A stretch of DNA of 64,000 nt from Cryptomeria japonica (GCF_030272615.1 NC_081406.1:231808396-231872395), one strand, 5' to 3'. Shown: positions 11,376 to 24,196, counted from the stretch's first letter. Notes: generated from the sequence alone by a model not told the origin. Made by a program: numbers and translations.

Positions 11376-13250
11376 ACTCAGGGGCTTGAGTTTATATGAA
11401 TTTTAAAATATATTGTGTATTTATTAAAATGAAATTCGTCAGCCTAGATCATCACCAGTTACTGGAAAAGCTTTGCCACTGGAGCTTTCCTCCTGTACTA
11501 ACCACTAACTAAAAGAGCGGAGCATATTTAATTTCTATTTTCTTACTAGAAGCTTGCATTGTTGGCAAGCCATATGGAAATATTCATATTTATGAATTAC
11601 CGATTTCCGTTGATTAATTCAGTTTAGTTAGCAGAGCTACGTTCATTTGTTGCCGAGGTAGCATGTTCGGCACAATTCGAAACGGAGCACAAACACATTG
11701 GCTCTCATACTGACCATTTTTGCAGATCTTGAAAGCGACTATTGGCTCAGCCAAGATTAAGTATCTAATAGTTGGTATGCTCGAACACATAGGCTAACAC
11801 CATGCCAATTTTATGTAATTAGGCTACGTTTCCTCATATGTAGGGCTGCTTATGTATAATAACGGTATGGCGCTAACTGTTATGAACTTGTCATCATCTT
11901 TCGTTGAAGACTTTAGGTACAACTCTCAAACTACCTAGGGAATAGCACCAACAGTCAGGTTCTAATTATCTTTCATTCGATCTTTTAATTATTAATTTTA
12001 AAGAAATAAAAAAAATAATTACTCAATTTTCTTAGGGAATAGCACCAGTTACTGTTCAGGTTCTAATTATCCTTCATTCAATCTTTTAATTATTAACTTT
12101 TAAAAAATAATTAAAAGTCTATTAATAATTTTCACATGTATTAATAGTCGTCTACTTGATAGTAATCGATCTATTTGTGCATCTCTACTGGTATTCATTG
12201 CACATGACTACTAGGACATTTGTGCATAAGTATTGACAATTTTAAATGTAGGGTTATTAGGACATCTTTAGGTAGGTATTGAGTGACATTTTAAAATGAC
12301 CATGTTTTGACCCTTGCGTGCATGAGGGATCTCATAGCGTGCATTGTTACTATCCAAAACAATAGCTATAAATAGTTAAGTTGTATTCAGAAACAAAAAA
12401 AAATCGTCAAAATTTGATGAATCCTTTAGAATGTGTTTGGACAAAATTAGCTATAACGATTATTGGTACGGTTGCCCTAATTAGTATACAAGAATGTTTC
12501 ATCTTGCAAAGTCGTGTCTAAGCTAGAAGGATATGGTCAAAAAGTATAAATAAGGTAATTGCCACATTTAGTCTTTTAGAATGGGTTACTACTCACTACT
12601 AGTCACTTTGAAGTGTGATGGGAGTTGTAAGAGCATGATGGCCAAAAAATCAGGATCTTGCTATGTGCTTATACAAAAGCAAAGTAAGCGTGTTGCTCTT
12701 GAAGATTCGAAATAACACTATAATAAACAAGGGAATAATTTGGTTTTATATTTGAACTAAATACATGCATCAATTTATAATGTGTTGAGTGTTAATGATG
12801 ATAGTGGTGGGGTTGTTTTGATTAGTTTGAACTCCACATGATTTTTCCCATATATCCAAACATGAATTAAGGCTTATGTTTTTCTTTGATTAAGTCCTAA
12901 AGATCAAGGGGCTTTTTTAAATTAGATTTGTGTCTTAGTATAACAGAGAGTGGTATGTTCATATTGTCAAATTTGAATGTATACATGTTTATACTTTTTT
13001 GATTAGGTGAAATAAAAACAAATAATTTTATTTCTTTAGGTCGATCTCGAGTTTATTTTTGATTTTGGTTTAGATTTGAATATTTTTTGATTTCTTTATA
13101 TGTAAGTTCATCCGTGTCATCTTTTTACATTTTAGGGTTTGTATGTTGTGTATATGCTAAAGTTTCACCATCTTTTTTTATCTCATTGTTTATTCTTTTG
13201 AAGAAGTCTCTACTTGAGTCCTACATAAACCAAGGGTCAAGGCAAGCGTG
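11376..13250. other. Intergenic, with a ~103-bp direct duplication
   Basis: This is downstream of the DUF936 stop. A block starting GGGAATAGCACCA, followed by TTCTAATTATC and AT-rich sequence, occurs twice, near 11938 and 12037, giving a tandem duplication of roughly 100 bp. Otherwise I see only AT-rich sequence without a recognisable gene. Confidence 0.5.
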
Positions 13251-13252
13251 GA

Positions 13253-14160
13253 ATGGTTGAAAATCTGATTAATTACACTCAATTCATTGAAAATCTGATC
13301 AATGAAGAGGAACCCTTTGATCACAATACTCATGTCGAATTAATAGATAAGCAACATATTGCTTTCATTTCACATATGTTGTCTTCTAATCTTGCTTCCT
13401 ATCTTATTAATGCCAATCTTAAATCCCACACTACTATTATCAAGTGCCTTGATCACATACCACTCATGACACACATTCTTCCCTTCTAGTGTTACAACCC
13501 ATCCTCCTCTTAGTTCCATGCCTATTCCCCACATTGGTTTTACCCTATCTTCTTTACTCTTTCTGTATCCTATTTATACCCCATTTGTTGTTTCTCATTT
13601 TCCTACAACTAGCATAACCATTTCCACCTTGATGCTAATTCAAAAACTTGATAGAGTAGAGTTATGATATGCTTGGTGGAAATAAGGATGATGAATATAT
13701 TGAAACACAATGTACACCACTTGCATTTGAGATTGTGACTTATCAATAAGTGGTTGGGTTTGTGGCACTATGATTTGAAATGAATAATGGAAAAGGTGAT
13801 CCTAGAATAAATTTAAGGTGTTTTAAAACTACATGTTTAGATTTTGCCTATGAGAACAACTTATTAGAAAAGTTGTTTCCGCACACATTGAAGGATTATA
13901 CTATAATATAGTTCATCTTTTTCTTCCTTAAGGTTCTATTCATACCTTTTTTGAGTTGTTTGAGGCATTTGTGTGTCACTTTTGTGTGAATATAGAGTTG
14001 AAAACTATAGTTTTTTATTTGTTTTCTTGTGTACAAGGGTTTAACGAGTGCATTCATGAATATGTCATAAGATTTCATTCTTTGTGTTCTAAGAAGCAAC
14101 ATCAATTCCCTAGTGAAGAGCCTAAAGTATTTTTGTTAAATAATTGTTCTCTTATTTAAT
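13253..14160 (+). pseudogene. Gypsy-type gag remnant
   Basis: A decayed retrotransposon gag. From about 13815 one frame reads CFKTTCLDFAYENNLLEKLF, and after a frame change a second frame from about 13930 reads SIHTFFELFEAFVCHFCVNI followed by LFSCVQGFNECIHEYVIRFH. This is the classic retrotransposon Gag core (hydrophobic LFPHSL, then a SI-TF-EL--F stretch, then Q--E---EY--RF). Stops and at least one frameshift break it. The short frame at 13253-13489 may be its N-terminal part. No LTRs or pol are visible next to it, so it is an isolated fragment. Confidence 0.6.
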
Positions 14161-14579
14161 ACAACGAGCATCTTAACAACCATTGCAAAACTCACATATA
14201 CACAATGTGATAATTGGTACATGCATCACAAATACTTAGTGTGACTAGCTTAAGCACCCAACACATATACACAAAATGAATAACTAAGCAACTTGACAAT
14301 TGCAAATAAAGGTTAGCTAACAAAGGGAAGTGGTTGTGACCTTATTGCAAGCATCTTCTCCTTCTCCCATTTCATTAACACATAAGCTTGTAAGTACATG
14401 CCATCCAAAAAAGGAATTTTAGTGCATCCCATATTGCATCGTGGGTACCATACTTTTTCTAATCCACCACCACCTATGATGGTAAGCAAACATATTTTTG
14501 CTACTCGTCCTCATTGGCAAGGGTGTATGTATAACATTACACACAATAATTGCGGTTATTTTTACACAAGTCATAATGA

Positions 14580-15070
14580 TTAACTTAAACATTCATAATG
14601 ACCAAGTAGCAATAGGAAGTGCATGTGTCATTGGTACAAGCATCTTCCCATTACTTGGCTCACTAGCACTTACCTATATATAACAACTATAACACAATGA
14701 TTAACTTACACATTTGTAATGACCAAGTAGCAATATGAAGTGTATGTGTCATTATTACAAGCATCTCCCCATTACTTGGCTCACTAGCACTTACCCTTTC
14801 TATGTATCACAACCAATACATAATGATTAACTTACATATTCATAATGACCAAGTAGCAATAGGAAGTGTATTTCTCATTATTACAAGCATCTTCCCATTA
14901 CTTGGTTCACTAGCACTTACCCTTTCTATGCATTACAACAATAACATAATGATTAACTTACACATTCATAATGACCAAGTAGCAATAGGAAGTGTATGTG
15001 TCATTATAACAAGCATCTTTTTGTTACTTGGTTCAATGGCGCTTACCCTTTCTATGCATCACAACCATAA
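14580..15070. repeat. ~124-bp tandem repeat, four copies
   Basis: Four copies of a 120-127 bp unit begin near 14580, 14700, 14827 and 14953. Each contains TTCATAATGACCAAGTAGCA, then a block ending GCATCTTCCCATTACTTGG and CTAGCACTTACC. The copies differ by scattered substitutions. The long frame 14802-15245 is created by the repeat and is not a gene. Segments near 14398 and 15071 (TTAGTGCATCCC followed by a TCATGGGT-like block) look like related flanks. Confidence 0.85.
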
Positions 15071-15249
15071 GAAGAATATTAGTGCATCCCCTATAGTATC
15101 ATGGGTCCCATCCTTCTCCCCAATTCTTTGTACTAGTTGTGATGATGGACAAGCATCCCATAATACTTGTGATCATAATTGGATAAGGAGTAAGCTTAAT
15201 AACACATCACATAAGGCCATTAATAATCTTTTCATAATCTATTAATTAT

Positions 15250-17520
15250 TTAAGTCGATGAATCTTGACATCTATTTTTTCCAAGCCACTAGTGAAAGTC
15301 AATCCAATTTGATATGGACTAGCTCTTGGTGTTTATCACTTGCATGATAATGGTGACATTTGGCCATGTCTTATTATACTATAGGTAGTTCATAACATTT
15401 GTCACCTTATGTTAGTGGTGACAACTAACTAAATCCTAAGATATGTCAATTAGCCTCTGGTATCCTTCACCTATGCAATACTAGTGATATTTGGCTAGAC
15501 TATGCCTACATCATATCATGGATAGCTCTTGAATACCACCAGACTGCATTATCATTAAAGCATATACATTTGAAGCATGAAACTAATTGCCACAACCAAC
15601 ACCAAAACTCAAATACTATGAGAAACATATCCACATACTGACACTATACAATTCCGGAGCAATAGTCTACCAAAAAAGTATACCAACAACATACATACAA
15701 CCACTGTTGATTGCCTTTTATACATACATACCTATCTTCCACTGTTTTGCATCGCCAATGTTCTGCATACTCAACATGCATTGCAAACACTATGTAATGC
15801 AATATTCGGATCATCAAGATTGACATCAATGACAACCAATCAAGTATTTATAACAACTTCAAGTGTTGACAGGCTCTTTGAGGGGGTTCTCCTCTTGCTT
15901 CCCATTGTAACAATATTTTGGATCATAGCATTACTTGGACTGTCGTTAGAAGTAGGAAGAAAGGTCCTAATTTCGCTTCCCAAACTCATACTCAATCGAT
16001 GCATGAAAGGTCAACTTGCTCCAAAGCTGAGATTGTCTAAGGGGGACCTTGGTGGCCCCAACTCTCTCTTTTATTCATAGTCTTGTTTGATAGCTTGGCT
16101 GTAGTTGTTCTCTTAGCAGTGTTGTTACTTTGTTGTTCATGGCTTGTTTAGGCTTGTTTCCCTACCGTTTGACAACTTTGTTGAGGATCAAGACCCTTGT
16201 TTATTGCTTTTAATCCTTTCATGATCTATTCAGGGACATGGGCCCTTCAAAATCCCTACTTACATTAATCATTTTTTTTATACAATATCAATCATAAATA
16301 TTAAATACATTTCTGTGACATTTCTCCACTATATAAGAGAAAAATATCCAACCATATTCAGTTATACTTACAATTAATTGTCTATAGATGGCATTTGTTG
16401 ACATATGGAACTCCATCCTAAACTCAACACCAAATAAGATAACTTAGAGCAAGAAAACCACTCTATATAACAATATTTGTTCACAACATTAGATACTATT
16501 GGTTTATCTTGACATCATCATCAAATTCATGATAACAAGTTTTTGTAACTCATTCATAACCATATTAGAATCAAGTTTATGATGGCCTTATTTCAACAAA
16601 AATAGACCTCACCATGTTTTGAGGGTAACTTATACCCTCATATACTTGTTAATAATCCAAGACATAAGGCTATGGTGTTCAACAAATAACCGATTATTTT
16701 AGTTCAAATAAGATTTGAGGAATACACACACACTCACATCAAGACAAACCATGATGACATTGACTAAAATTTCATCCAAGTTTGGAGTAAATTTTACAAA
16801 GACAAATACAACAAATTTAAGAGTAGATAAGCTTGATGATGATGAGTTTCCTTTCATTGGCTTAATCGTACCAATATAGTGGGGACATTAATTAGAAGGG
16901 TGAGCACACTCCCATCTAGGGTAGATTTTGGCCTCAAATTGAAGTATAATGAAGAGGGATAATTACTCAAGTTTAGGAACCCTAAACGTTGTAGTTGTCT
17001 TCTAATTCCTCACTCATGAACTTGGGTCACAAGGGGACCCTTCACCCAATGCCTATTTGCAAACCTGCTTTCAAATGAGAATGAAGTCCCATGTAATTCT
17101 CCTTGCAATAATATGTTAGGGAACATACCCATACGTTTCTATCCCTAGGGTTTCATGTGAAAATTAAAAAAAATACTATAAAAGGAAAACCATGTAAGGG
17201 TTTAAGACTGGATAGTGTCTCAAATAGCTGTTCATTACCCCATTTAAAAATGAACCACAACTCAACAAGATTACACATTAATATCAAGCTCCCAATTCTA
17301 ACAATACTATATCATACCCAAACTAGGTTTCTTTTAATGACTTCTAAAAAATAATAATGGTTAACTATATGAAATGAAACCAAACAAAGTTCACAATTTA
17401 GAAAACCTATTTGAAAGCACTCTTGTTTAAGGATATTGAGATCTCAATTAGACCTCTCTATTATTTTGATTCATAATTTAGTATGACCATCACATGATTT
17501 CTTAAAGGCTCATCCCTTTA
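15250..17520. other. Intergenic region, possible LINE-like 3' tail
   Basis: No intact gene is seen. At about 16080-16260 there is a GTTTTGTTG/CTTGTTT-rich stretch ending near a 'TTCAGGGACATGGGCCC' block. It resembles the 3' end of plant L1-type LINEs and follows a short frame ending LRLSKGDLGGPNSLFYS. I cannot see a LINE reverse transcriptase, so this is weak. The remainder up to the Copia remnant is AT-rich and unassigned. The 3' LTR expected for that old Copia was not found. Confidence 0.3.
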
Positions 17521-17529
17521 ACATAGAGG

Positions 17530-18588
17530 CTAGGTTGGGTACATATCAAAAACAAATTCTCCTTTTTTGCAATGACATATTGCTTAACAACTTGTTGTTG
17601 CTGCTATCATTTATTTTTCTTCTACAAAAGAGAGAGCTATGATTGCCTATTTTTTTCCTACTCCATGAAAGAACTCCAAAACCAAATGAGAAGACATAAC
17701 CAGAGGTGGATTTTCTACCATCCACTGAACCAACCCAATTTGAATCTATGTAACTAACTAGCTCAAACTTGGCATTAAGAGAGTAATAAATGTCAAAATT
17801 TTGTCTACCACTCACATACCTTAGGATTCATTTTGTAGCTCACCAATAAGTCTCATGTGGATCCCGCATGAAAGCAGAGATAAGGCTTACAATATACATT
17901 ATATCAGATCTAGTAGTAGTGAGGTACATGAGGATCCCAACCAAACTTCTATATAAGGTTGCTTCTACTTTGGAACTTGCATCTTGGTCAATTTCTCACC
18001 AAGGGCTACAAGGGTGGCAACTAAAGCATACAACATCTTTCTAAACCTCTTCAATAAATTAACAACATGCTTGCTTTGAGAAATAGTTATCCCTTTAAAG
18101 AGTTTTGCACCTCCACTCCAAGGAAATAATGCATGGGTCCCAGATATAAAATCTCAAGTTCTTGCTTCATTTTAGCTTGAAATTTATCCATGACAAGTGT
18201 TCTATTACTTGTATAAACAACACCATCAACATAAAGATAAACAACATTTGAGAATATCATTACCCAAATGTTGGATATATAGGGTTGGCTCAAAGGGACT
18301 TCGATGGAATCCATTCTTCAATAAATAACTATCAATTCTTGCAAACCATGCACGAAGAGCTTGCTTCAGCCCTTAAAGTGTTTTCTTCAACTTGTCAACC
18401 AAAATTTCTTTATGTAGAATTTCATAGCCCATAAGCTGCTCCACATACACTTCATCATCAATATAACCATTTAGGAAGACTAATTTTACATCCATTTGAT
18501 AAATAGGCCACTCGTGTTGTGCTACAATAGCCAAGACAAACTTGATTGTATCAAATCTAGCCACTAGAGTGATGTTTTTGAATAAAAT
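17530..18588 (-). pseudogene. Old Copia element, 3' part (reverse transcriptase end and RNase H)
   Basis: Left half of an old minus-strand Copia, continuing from 55258-57190 after removal of the Tat element. Read on the minus strand it has an RT block with ARFDTIKFVLAIVAQHEWPI and QMDVKLVFLNGYIDDEVYVE (18588-18373). Next comes the RT active-site region LYVDGVVYTSN (18314-18087), where the usual YVDD is YVDG, and then GPMHYFLGVEV. Last is the Copia RNase H signature VSYIDSNWVGSVDGRKSTSG (17815-17546). Several frame breaks and the YVDD change make it inactive. Its 3' LTR is not recognisable below 17530. Confidence 0.85.
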
Positions 18589-19676
18589 TGTGTAACCTGG
18601 AAAATTTCAAGAATGAAGCTGCAAGATTTATTCATTTCACAATAATGTGAACCTACAGGAAACTCCAAAATTACCAATGAAACAATTAAAAGAGAAATAC
18701 TTAAAACAGTAAACCTCCAATTGTTGTCTCATTGTGTCCTATCATCTTTAATCTTGTTGCATATGTTGATCTTAGATTGCACTGGTTGTAGCTTCCAAGA
18801 TGACAATGATGAATGGACTCTTGATAACTAGATGTTGTATGCAAAGCTAAATGATTGTACAAAGCCAAATATGCAACTATATGAAAGATTAAACTAAAAG
18901 CCAAAGGCACACTGTAAATTGCTAAAATGCTTGGATGCTCAAAACTCATGTGAATGCAAGATAACTACTAGATCCAAAATGCTAAGGAAATGCTCTTTTT
19001 GTAGATTTTCATGAGCAAATTACCATGTGGCAGAGATCAATGGTTGAGATTGAATCATGCAATATTGATGACTATGAAGGATTAGTTGGAATGTGAGAGA
19101 AAAAAAGGGGGAAGATGTTCCTCCTACACATGCCGAGTAGAGGAAAAGGTGGAGGAGGAGTCCAAGTGGCAAGATGCTCACCTTGACTGAAGATGAAGGC
19201 TCCAAGAATATAGGATGGTTGGAGCATATTTAGGAAATGTGGGACAAGTGAAAGTTGACCAAGATGATGTGGACACAACCTCCTCCAAAGATGTAAGAGT
19301 GATGGGGAGAATATAGGGAAGTTGAAAAATAAGTGTACGTACACATTCTTTCAACTTGAAAATGGAAGTTTGAGTTTAATATGGCTAATTAATAATTTGT
19401 TTAGCCACATGAAATGAGCTGGCAAGATTGAGTGATGTGGAGATGAAGTGAGGTGGAAAAGGAAATTAATAGTTATAGAATTATTTAATTAATGGAGACT
19501 TTAGAAGAATGCATAATGCATGATTAAATATTAAATATTTAATAAGATTGATGTTGAAGAAAACTAAATGAATTAAAAAAATTAAACTTTTCAATTTAAT
19601 CATTTAATAGGAGAATAACCATTAAATAAATAATAAATATTTAATTAATTAATCTAGCCATTTTTGAGTGTATACA
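18589..19676 (-). repeat. 3' LTR of the Tat element
   Basis: 1088 bp, with minus-strand ends TGTATACACTC and GGTTACACA. It is preceded on the minus strand by the polypurine tract AAAGAGGGGCAAAA. It pairs with 54155-55257. The sequence matching the 5' LTR TATA box (TATAAAAAG) is here TACAAAAAG near 18988, so the promoter of this copy is altered. Confidence 0.9.
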
Positions 19677-19690
19677 TTTTGCCCCTCTTT
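19677..19690 (-). promoter_or_regulatory. Polypurine tract of the Tat element
   Basis: On the minus strand this reads AAAGAGGGGCAAAA directly before the TG of the 3' LTR, the position where second-strand priming occurs. The identical 14-mer precedes the 3' LTR of the non-autonomous element (33795-33808). Confidence 0.9.
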
Positions 19691-19891
19691 GAAATATTGT
19701 TGGAACAAAATTGTTTCAAAGAAAAATCAAGTCTCTATCTTTGTTGTCCCTGACGTTTGATAAAATGTCGGTAGCATGCCCCTTTAGGAGATTGATCGTG
19801 AAATTTTGAAAAATTTAGTTGAGCGATTAATCTCACGATAAAATGATGAAAAGTTTGGATTAAAAAGCCCTTAGCAAGACAAAGTTATTTT

Positions 19892-21015
19892 TGTTGGCCA
19901 TCTGGTGGAATTGATTATGTGTTGCATTGATGTTTTGTCATTGATGCCAACACTAGTTGTTTGGATGCTTTACTGACACCCTTTTGGTCTCGGTAGGTTG
20001 AGTGGTTTTTGGTTAACTTGGATCCGACATTATCCGGTAGGCTCCGATATAATCTGGTGATGGAATCAACTTGTTCATGATACTCATGCTCATATTTGGT
20101 TAGTTGGTTTTGGTCTAGTAATCGGTTGATATCCTGCCTGCTTAGAAGATTGGTTTCTAGTTCCAGCGAGGGTTTCTCCGACAGAGATTTTGGTGGAGAT
20201 CTTTGATGAATTGCATAAGTGGTGTTGGTGCGGCTTCTGGTGGAGTTTCAGGATGCTGTTGGTGATCATGTTCGAGACTTGGCGGTTGGAGATCATTGTT
20301 GTGGCGTGTGGACCTATACTTAGTCCCGGTTGATCTAGGTTATGGATCGACTTTAATGTAACGTGTGGATAAGACCTATTAATGTATTTTCGGGATGTCT
20401 TATGTGTTGATATTATTTATTTGGTCTAAGGCCGACATAGTTTGTAATTATGTAATTGGTTTATTGTTTGGTGGCCAACCTGATTGTTTATGGTTAATAT
20501 CACTCAGGCAGAGGAGTTGGTCGATCATTGGAGATCGAATTGGGTTTATGTAAGAGGATTTAGTCCTCTGGTATTGAGCTTAACCGGAACTGTACTCAGG
20601 CATAGGAGATGCTATCTTTTGTAGTTCAACACTTCTCCGGATTATAGTCTGGATTTCTATGTAGTCAGTGAGGCTCCTTTTGTGATGAACAGTGCGCTCT
20701 AGGCTATTGGCCTTTCTGCAAGTGCAAGCCCCTCTATTGTAATTCACATACTTATTGCAGAAGTATTATTTGACTATGGGTAGGCTTCCGACTGTGGTTT
20801 TTCCCTTTACTGGGTTTTCCATGTACAAATCTTGGTGTCATGTGGATGGTTTTTATTCTGTGATTATTGTTTATGCTTAATTGGGTTATCTGCTATTATG
20901 GTATTAATGTTTTTTTTCCGATATTAAAGTTTAAATTGCTAATGGTTCCAGTAATTTGTGACAACTGATTCACCCTTCCTCTTAGTTGTCTTCCAGTTAT
21001 TTGAATTGTCTAGCA
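19892..21015 (+). repeat. 5' LTR of the inner Copia (lacks 91 bp)
   Basis: It begins TGTTGGCCATC and ends TCTAGCA. Compared with the 3' LTR it lacks the segment equivalent to 38755-38845, which in the 3' copy contains the only clear TATA-like word (GTATTTATAG). The junction is TGGT|TAATATCACT near 20494. By eye about a tenth of positions differ from the 3' LTR over the first 240 bp. Confidence 0.9.
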
Positions 21016-21017
21016 AT

Positions 21018-21029
21018 TGGTATCAAAGC
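21018..21029 (+). promoter_or_regulatory. Primer-binding site of the inner Copia
   Basis: TGGTATCAAAGC lies two bases after the LTR end. It matches the initiator-methionine tRNA site typical of plant Copia elements (TGGTATCAGAGC) with one change. Confidence 0.9.
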
Positions 21030-21073
21030 TTTGGTCCTCCCTGCAGAAAGCTTAACCATTTAAGGAAGATCCC

Positions 21074-22000
21074 ATGACGACTAACAGTTCAATTTTATCC
21101 AGTTCGTCTGGAGCTATCTTTTGAAGGGATATTTCGAGGCTTGATGGAACAAATTACACAGTATGGAAGATTCAGATGGAGACTCATTTGAGATGTCCTG
21201 GCAAGGAGATTTGGGAGATCACACAGACTGGTGTCACACCCTATAATCTAGGATCTGGCAATCCTCCTCCAACAAACCTGGACAAGGAGCTTGAGAATGA
21301 TTGTAGAGCAAGAGAAGCCCTCTTGTGTGCACTTTCTGATCAACAAATAATGGGACTAACTGACAAATCATGTGGAAAGGCTATATGGGATAAGTTGGAG
21401 ACTCTTAATGAAGGTGACCCTACAGTGAAAATTGCTAAACTTGATGGTTACTGGGCGAGATATGAAAAACTGAAGATGGAAGAAGATGAAAGGATTACTG
21501 CATTCATGGAAAGGGTAAATGAGATTGTTATGGGAATTCAATGTTGTGGTGGAACTTTGAGCGAAGATGAAATTGTTTCTAAAGTCCTGAGATCCCTACC
21601 ACCAACTTACAAAATGAAGGCTACTACTATTAATGAGTTGAGAACAATGGCTAATACATCTGTCAACATAGATACTTTGGTTGGGAAACTATCTGCTTTT
21701 GAGCTTGAAGAATTTGGACCTTCTGGAGCTGTGAAGTTTGAACCTGCTTTTCATGCATCTACATCTACAACTGGTAAGCAAGATTGGAAAGCTTTGTATG
21801 CAAAGGAATTGGAAGATTTGAAGAGAGAAGATGATGAGTTTGAGCAACTTGAAGCACTATTTGCTAAAGAGTACCTAAAGGACTGGTAGGAAGTAAGTAT
21901 GAAGGAAAAGCACCTTTTAAATGTTTTGCATGTAATAAGATTGGTCATTTTGCATCTAGATGTCTTGAAAGAAATTCAAGATTTGAAGAAAGAGTTAGGA
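21074..22000 (+). pseudogene. Copia gag (inner Copia)
   Basis: The start is MTTNSSILSSSSGAIF at 21074. An in-frame TGA follows, then the frame continues with DGTNYTVWKIQMETHLRC and a UBN2-type Gag core (ALSDQQIMGLTDKSCGKAIW, LPPTYKMKATTINELR) to a stop at 21887-21889. The CCHC zinc knuckle CFACNKIGHFASRC is intact in sequence (from 21922) but in another frame, so a frameshift separates it from gag. Gag would form the particle and the knuckle would bind RNA. The copy is broken. Confidence 0.9.
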
Positions 22001-22200
22001 GATCATTTAAGCCTAACCTTGTATATCAGAACAAGTATAAATACAAGAAAAATAGAGACAAATCATGCTACATAGCGGATGAGGAAGGCATTACTGATTC
22101 AGATGATGAACTGACATAAGACTTTGCTAGTGGATCCAACAACGAGAAGGAATGGGTATTCCTGGCTATCAAGGAAGATGATTCGACATTGGAAGATAAT

Positions 22201-22350
22201 GTACCTGAAGACAAGGATGAATGGGTAATTGACAACGGTTGTTCACATCATATGACTAGAGATAAAGGGAAGTTTCTGTCTTTGCAAGAATTTGATGGTG
22301 GTCTAGTTAGATTTGGAGATGACAAGGCATGTATGATCAAAGGAAAATGA
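22201..22350 (+). pseudogene. Copia aspartic protease (inner Copia)
   Basis: The frame reads EWVIDNGCSHHMTRDKGKF, the Copia protease active-site region. The catalytic triad, normally DSG, is DNG here (GAC AAC GGT at 22231). The frame ends at a TGA soon after RFGDDKACMIKGK. The protease would cut the polyprotein. The missing Ser and the stop suggest loss of function. Confidence 0.85.
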
Positions 22351-22476
22351 ACTATATCAACAATACTGACAATGTTTATTATGTTGAAGGTCTGAGGCAT
22401 AATGTTTTGAGTGTAGGTCAAAGGATTTCAATTATAGTTCAAGGATGGGAAATGCAAAATTATTAACAGATCTAGC

Positions 22477-22727
22477 TTGGAGATTGCAACCGGCACACAA
22501 ACAAAAGATAATATATTTCATTTGAACTCTGGTGAGAAGACATGTTTGATTACACATATTGATGAAAGTTGCCTATGGCATAAAAGACCATGCCATTTGA
22601 ATTTTGATTGCATTGTGAAGATCAGTTCAATTAAGGCAGTTAGAGATATACGTAAGATTATGAAGCCCTATAATCTGGTATGTAAAGAATGTCAAATGGG
22701 TAAACAGGTCAGAACCTCTTTTAGGAG
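22477..22727 (+). pseudogene. Copia gag-pre-integrase / integrase zinc region, 5' piece
   Basis: Contains LWHKRPCHLNFDCIVKISSI and YNLVCKECQMGKQVRTSFRS, the HHCC zinc-binding module ahead of the Copia integrase core. The first His pair and the CKEC pair are present. The reading frame is cut exactly at the AGGAG target site of the next insertion and resumes at 35259. Confidence 0.9.
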
Positions 22728-24174
22728 TGTAGACGTATAAAAATGACCATATTCCTAAATGAATATTTTATGTTCATTTCTCTATTTAATTAAATCCAAT
22801 TTAATTAAATTACCCACATTCCTCTATTTAATTAAGTAAATTACTCAATTTATTTAAATTAAACTCACTATACCATTTAATGAATAAATCATTTTATTCA
22901 ATTAAATCCCCCCTATCTACTTTTAATTAAATTCAAATTTAATTAAATAGTTATCCTAAATTGAATAAATCTAATTTATTTAATTTCTCCAAATTGCAAC
23001 CAAATTGAATTAAATTAACTTTATTTCAATTAAATCCTATTATCCCTCCATCCACTTGCATTTTCCTACATCTCCCACTTGCATTCTAAAACCTATTTCT
23101 AATCCCTTCTAGACTCTTCTAATCGCTTCTAAATATCCTAACCCATCTTCTAAACTTTGTCACATCCCTAAGCAAGGGGAGGTCACTTCTCAAACCCTTA
23201 AAGTCTTTGATAACCATTAAAGGCTTCAAGTCTTCAACCACTTAATTTCCCAAAGTCTCCCAAACCATTAATGGTTAATTCAACCCTTTTACATGGTTAG
23301 AGACTTTTTGCCTAACTTAACCTTCATCCAACCAAAGGGTCTCATCAAGCCTTTAATGCTTTGACCATGATTATCTCTTAATCATTTGCACAAGGGTTTA
23401 TCCTTGGATTAACTCTTAATCCAATGGGTAAGCCTAACTTAAGCTTAACCCTTATCTCTAGATAACCATAAGGTCTTCTCAGGCATTTAATGCCTCCAAC
23501 CCCTTCTCTCAACCCAACCCTATGTTGACACTTGTCACCATTTCATTGGTGCAAATTGCAAACATGGATCCCCAACTTTCAAAATCAACCCTTGATTGAA
23601 TCTTTCAATCCTGGCCATCCATTGCCCTGTTTTTGCTATAAATAGAGCTCTCATTCCTCCATTTTGAATATCCTTCAAATTTATAGTATCACACTTATGC
23701 TCAAATACATTCAAGCTTTCATATCATTTTTATGCTCATCATTTTAGCCTCTCTTTTAACTAGGATTTAGTCTAAATATGCATGTTTAGAATATTTTCTT
23801 TATCATTTAGCTCAATCATAGACTAAATATATCATGTTAGGATAGTATTCATACTAACCTTGTCATCTTATAATCTAGTTTATTGCATTTCTAGAATCAT
23901 GCATAGCTTAGGTTGCATTTCATTCTAAAATCTATCAAAGCATCTCTCGTTCTTGCATTTGCCATCCCTAAACCATTTTGCTCAGTGATCTGAGAGCAAA
24001 AATATTGGTTTGAGGGACATTGTAAGATAGAGAACCATGGGACCCACCTTGGGAAGCTGAGTTATACTTCATGACTCCATAGCTTGCACCAAGAAGTCCT
24101 GTGTGTGTGTGTGGACAAGTCTTTAAGAATATTTTCACATATTGAGTTCTATCGACCTGCTTTTCCCGCATACA
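22728..24174 (+). repeat. 5' LTR of the non-autonomous element
   Basis: 1447 bp, TGTAGACG to CGCATACA. The TATA box TATAAATA is at 23637-23644. The 5' half is built of alternating ATTTAATTAAAT tracts. Conserved blocks around TATA also occur, reversed, in the solo LTR at 1173-2993. A GT microsatellite near 24105 differs in length from the 3' LTR. Confidence 0.95.
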
Positions 24175-24178
24175 TTTC

Positions 24179-24196
24179 TGGCGCCCACCGTGGGGC
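24179..24196 (+). promoter_or_regulatory. Primer-binding site of the non-autonomous element
   Basis: TGGCGCCCACCGTGGGGC lies four bases after the LTR. The same 18-mer, on the minus strand, follows the 5' LTR of the Tat element. I do not assign the tRNA. Confidence 0.9.

Noticed and set aside
14802-15245. 147-codon ORF as a membrane protein gene
   Set aside because: It is built from the ~124-bp tandem repeat. The hydrophobic stretches repeat with the DNA unit.
18701-19344. Minus-strand frames of 61-90 codons (and their counterparts at 54304-54822) as genes
   Set aside because: They lie wholly within the two Tat LTRs and match each other only because the LTRs do.
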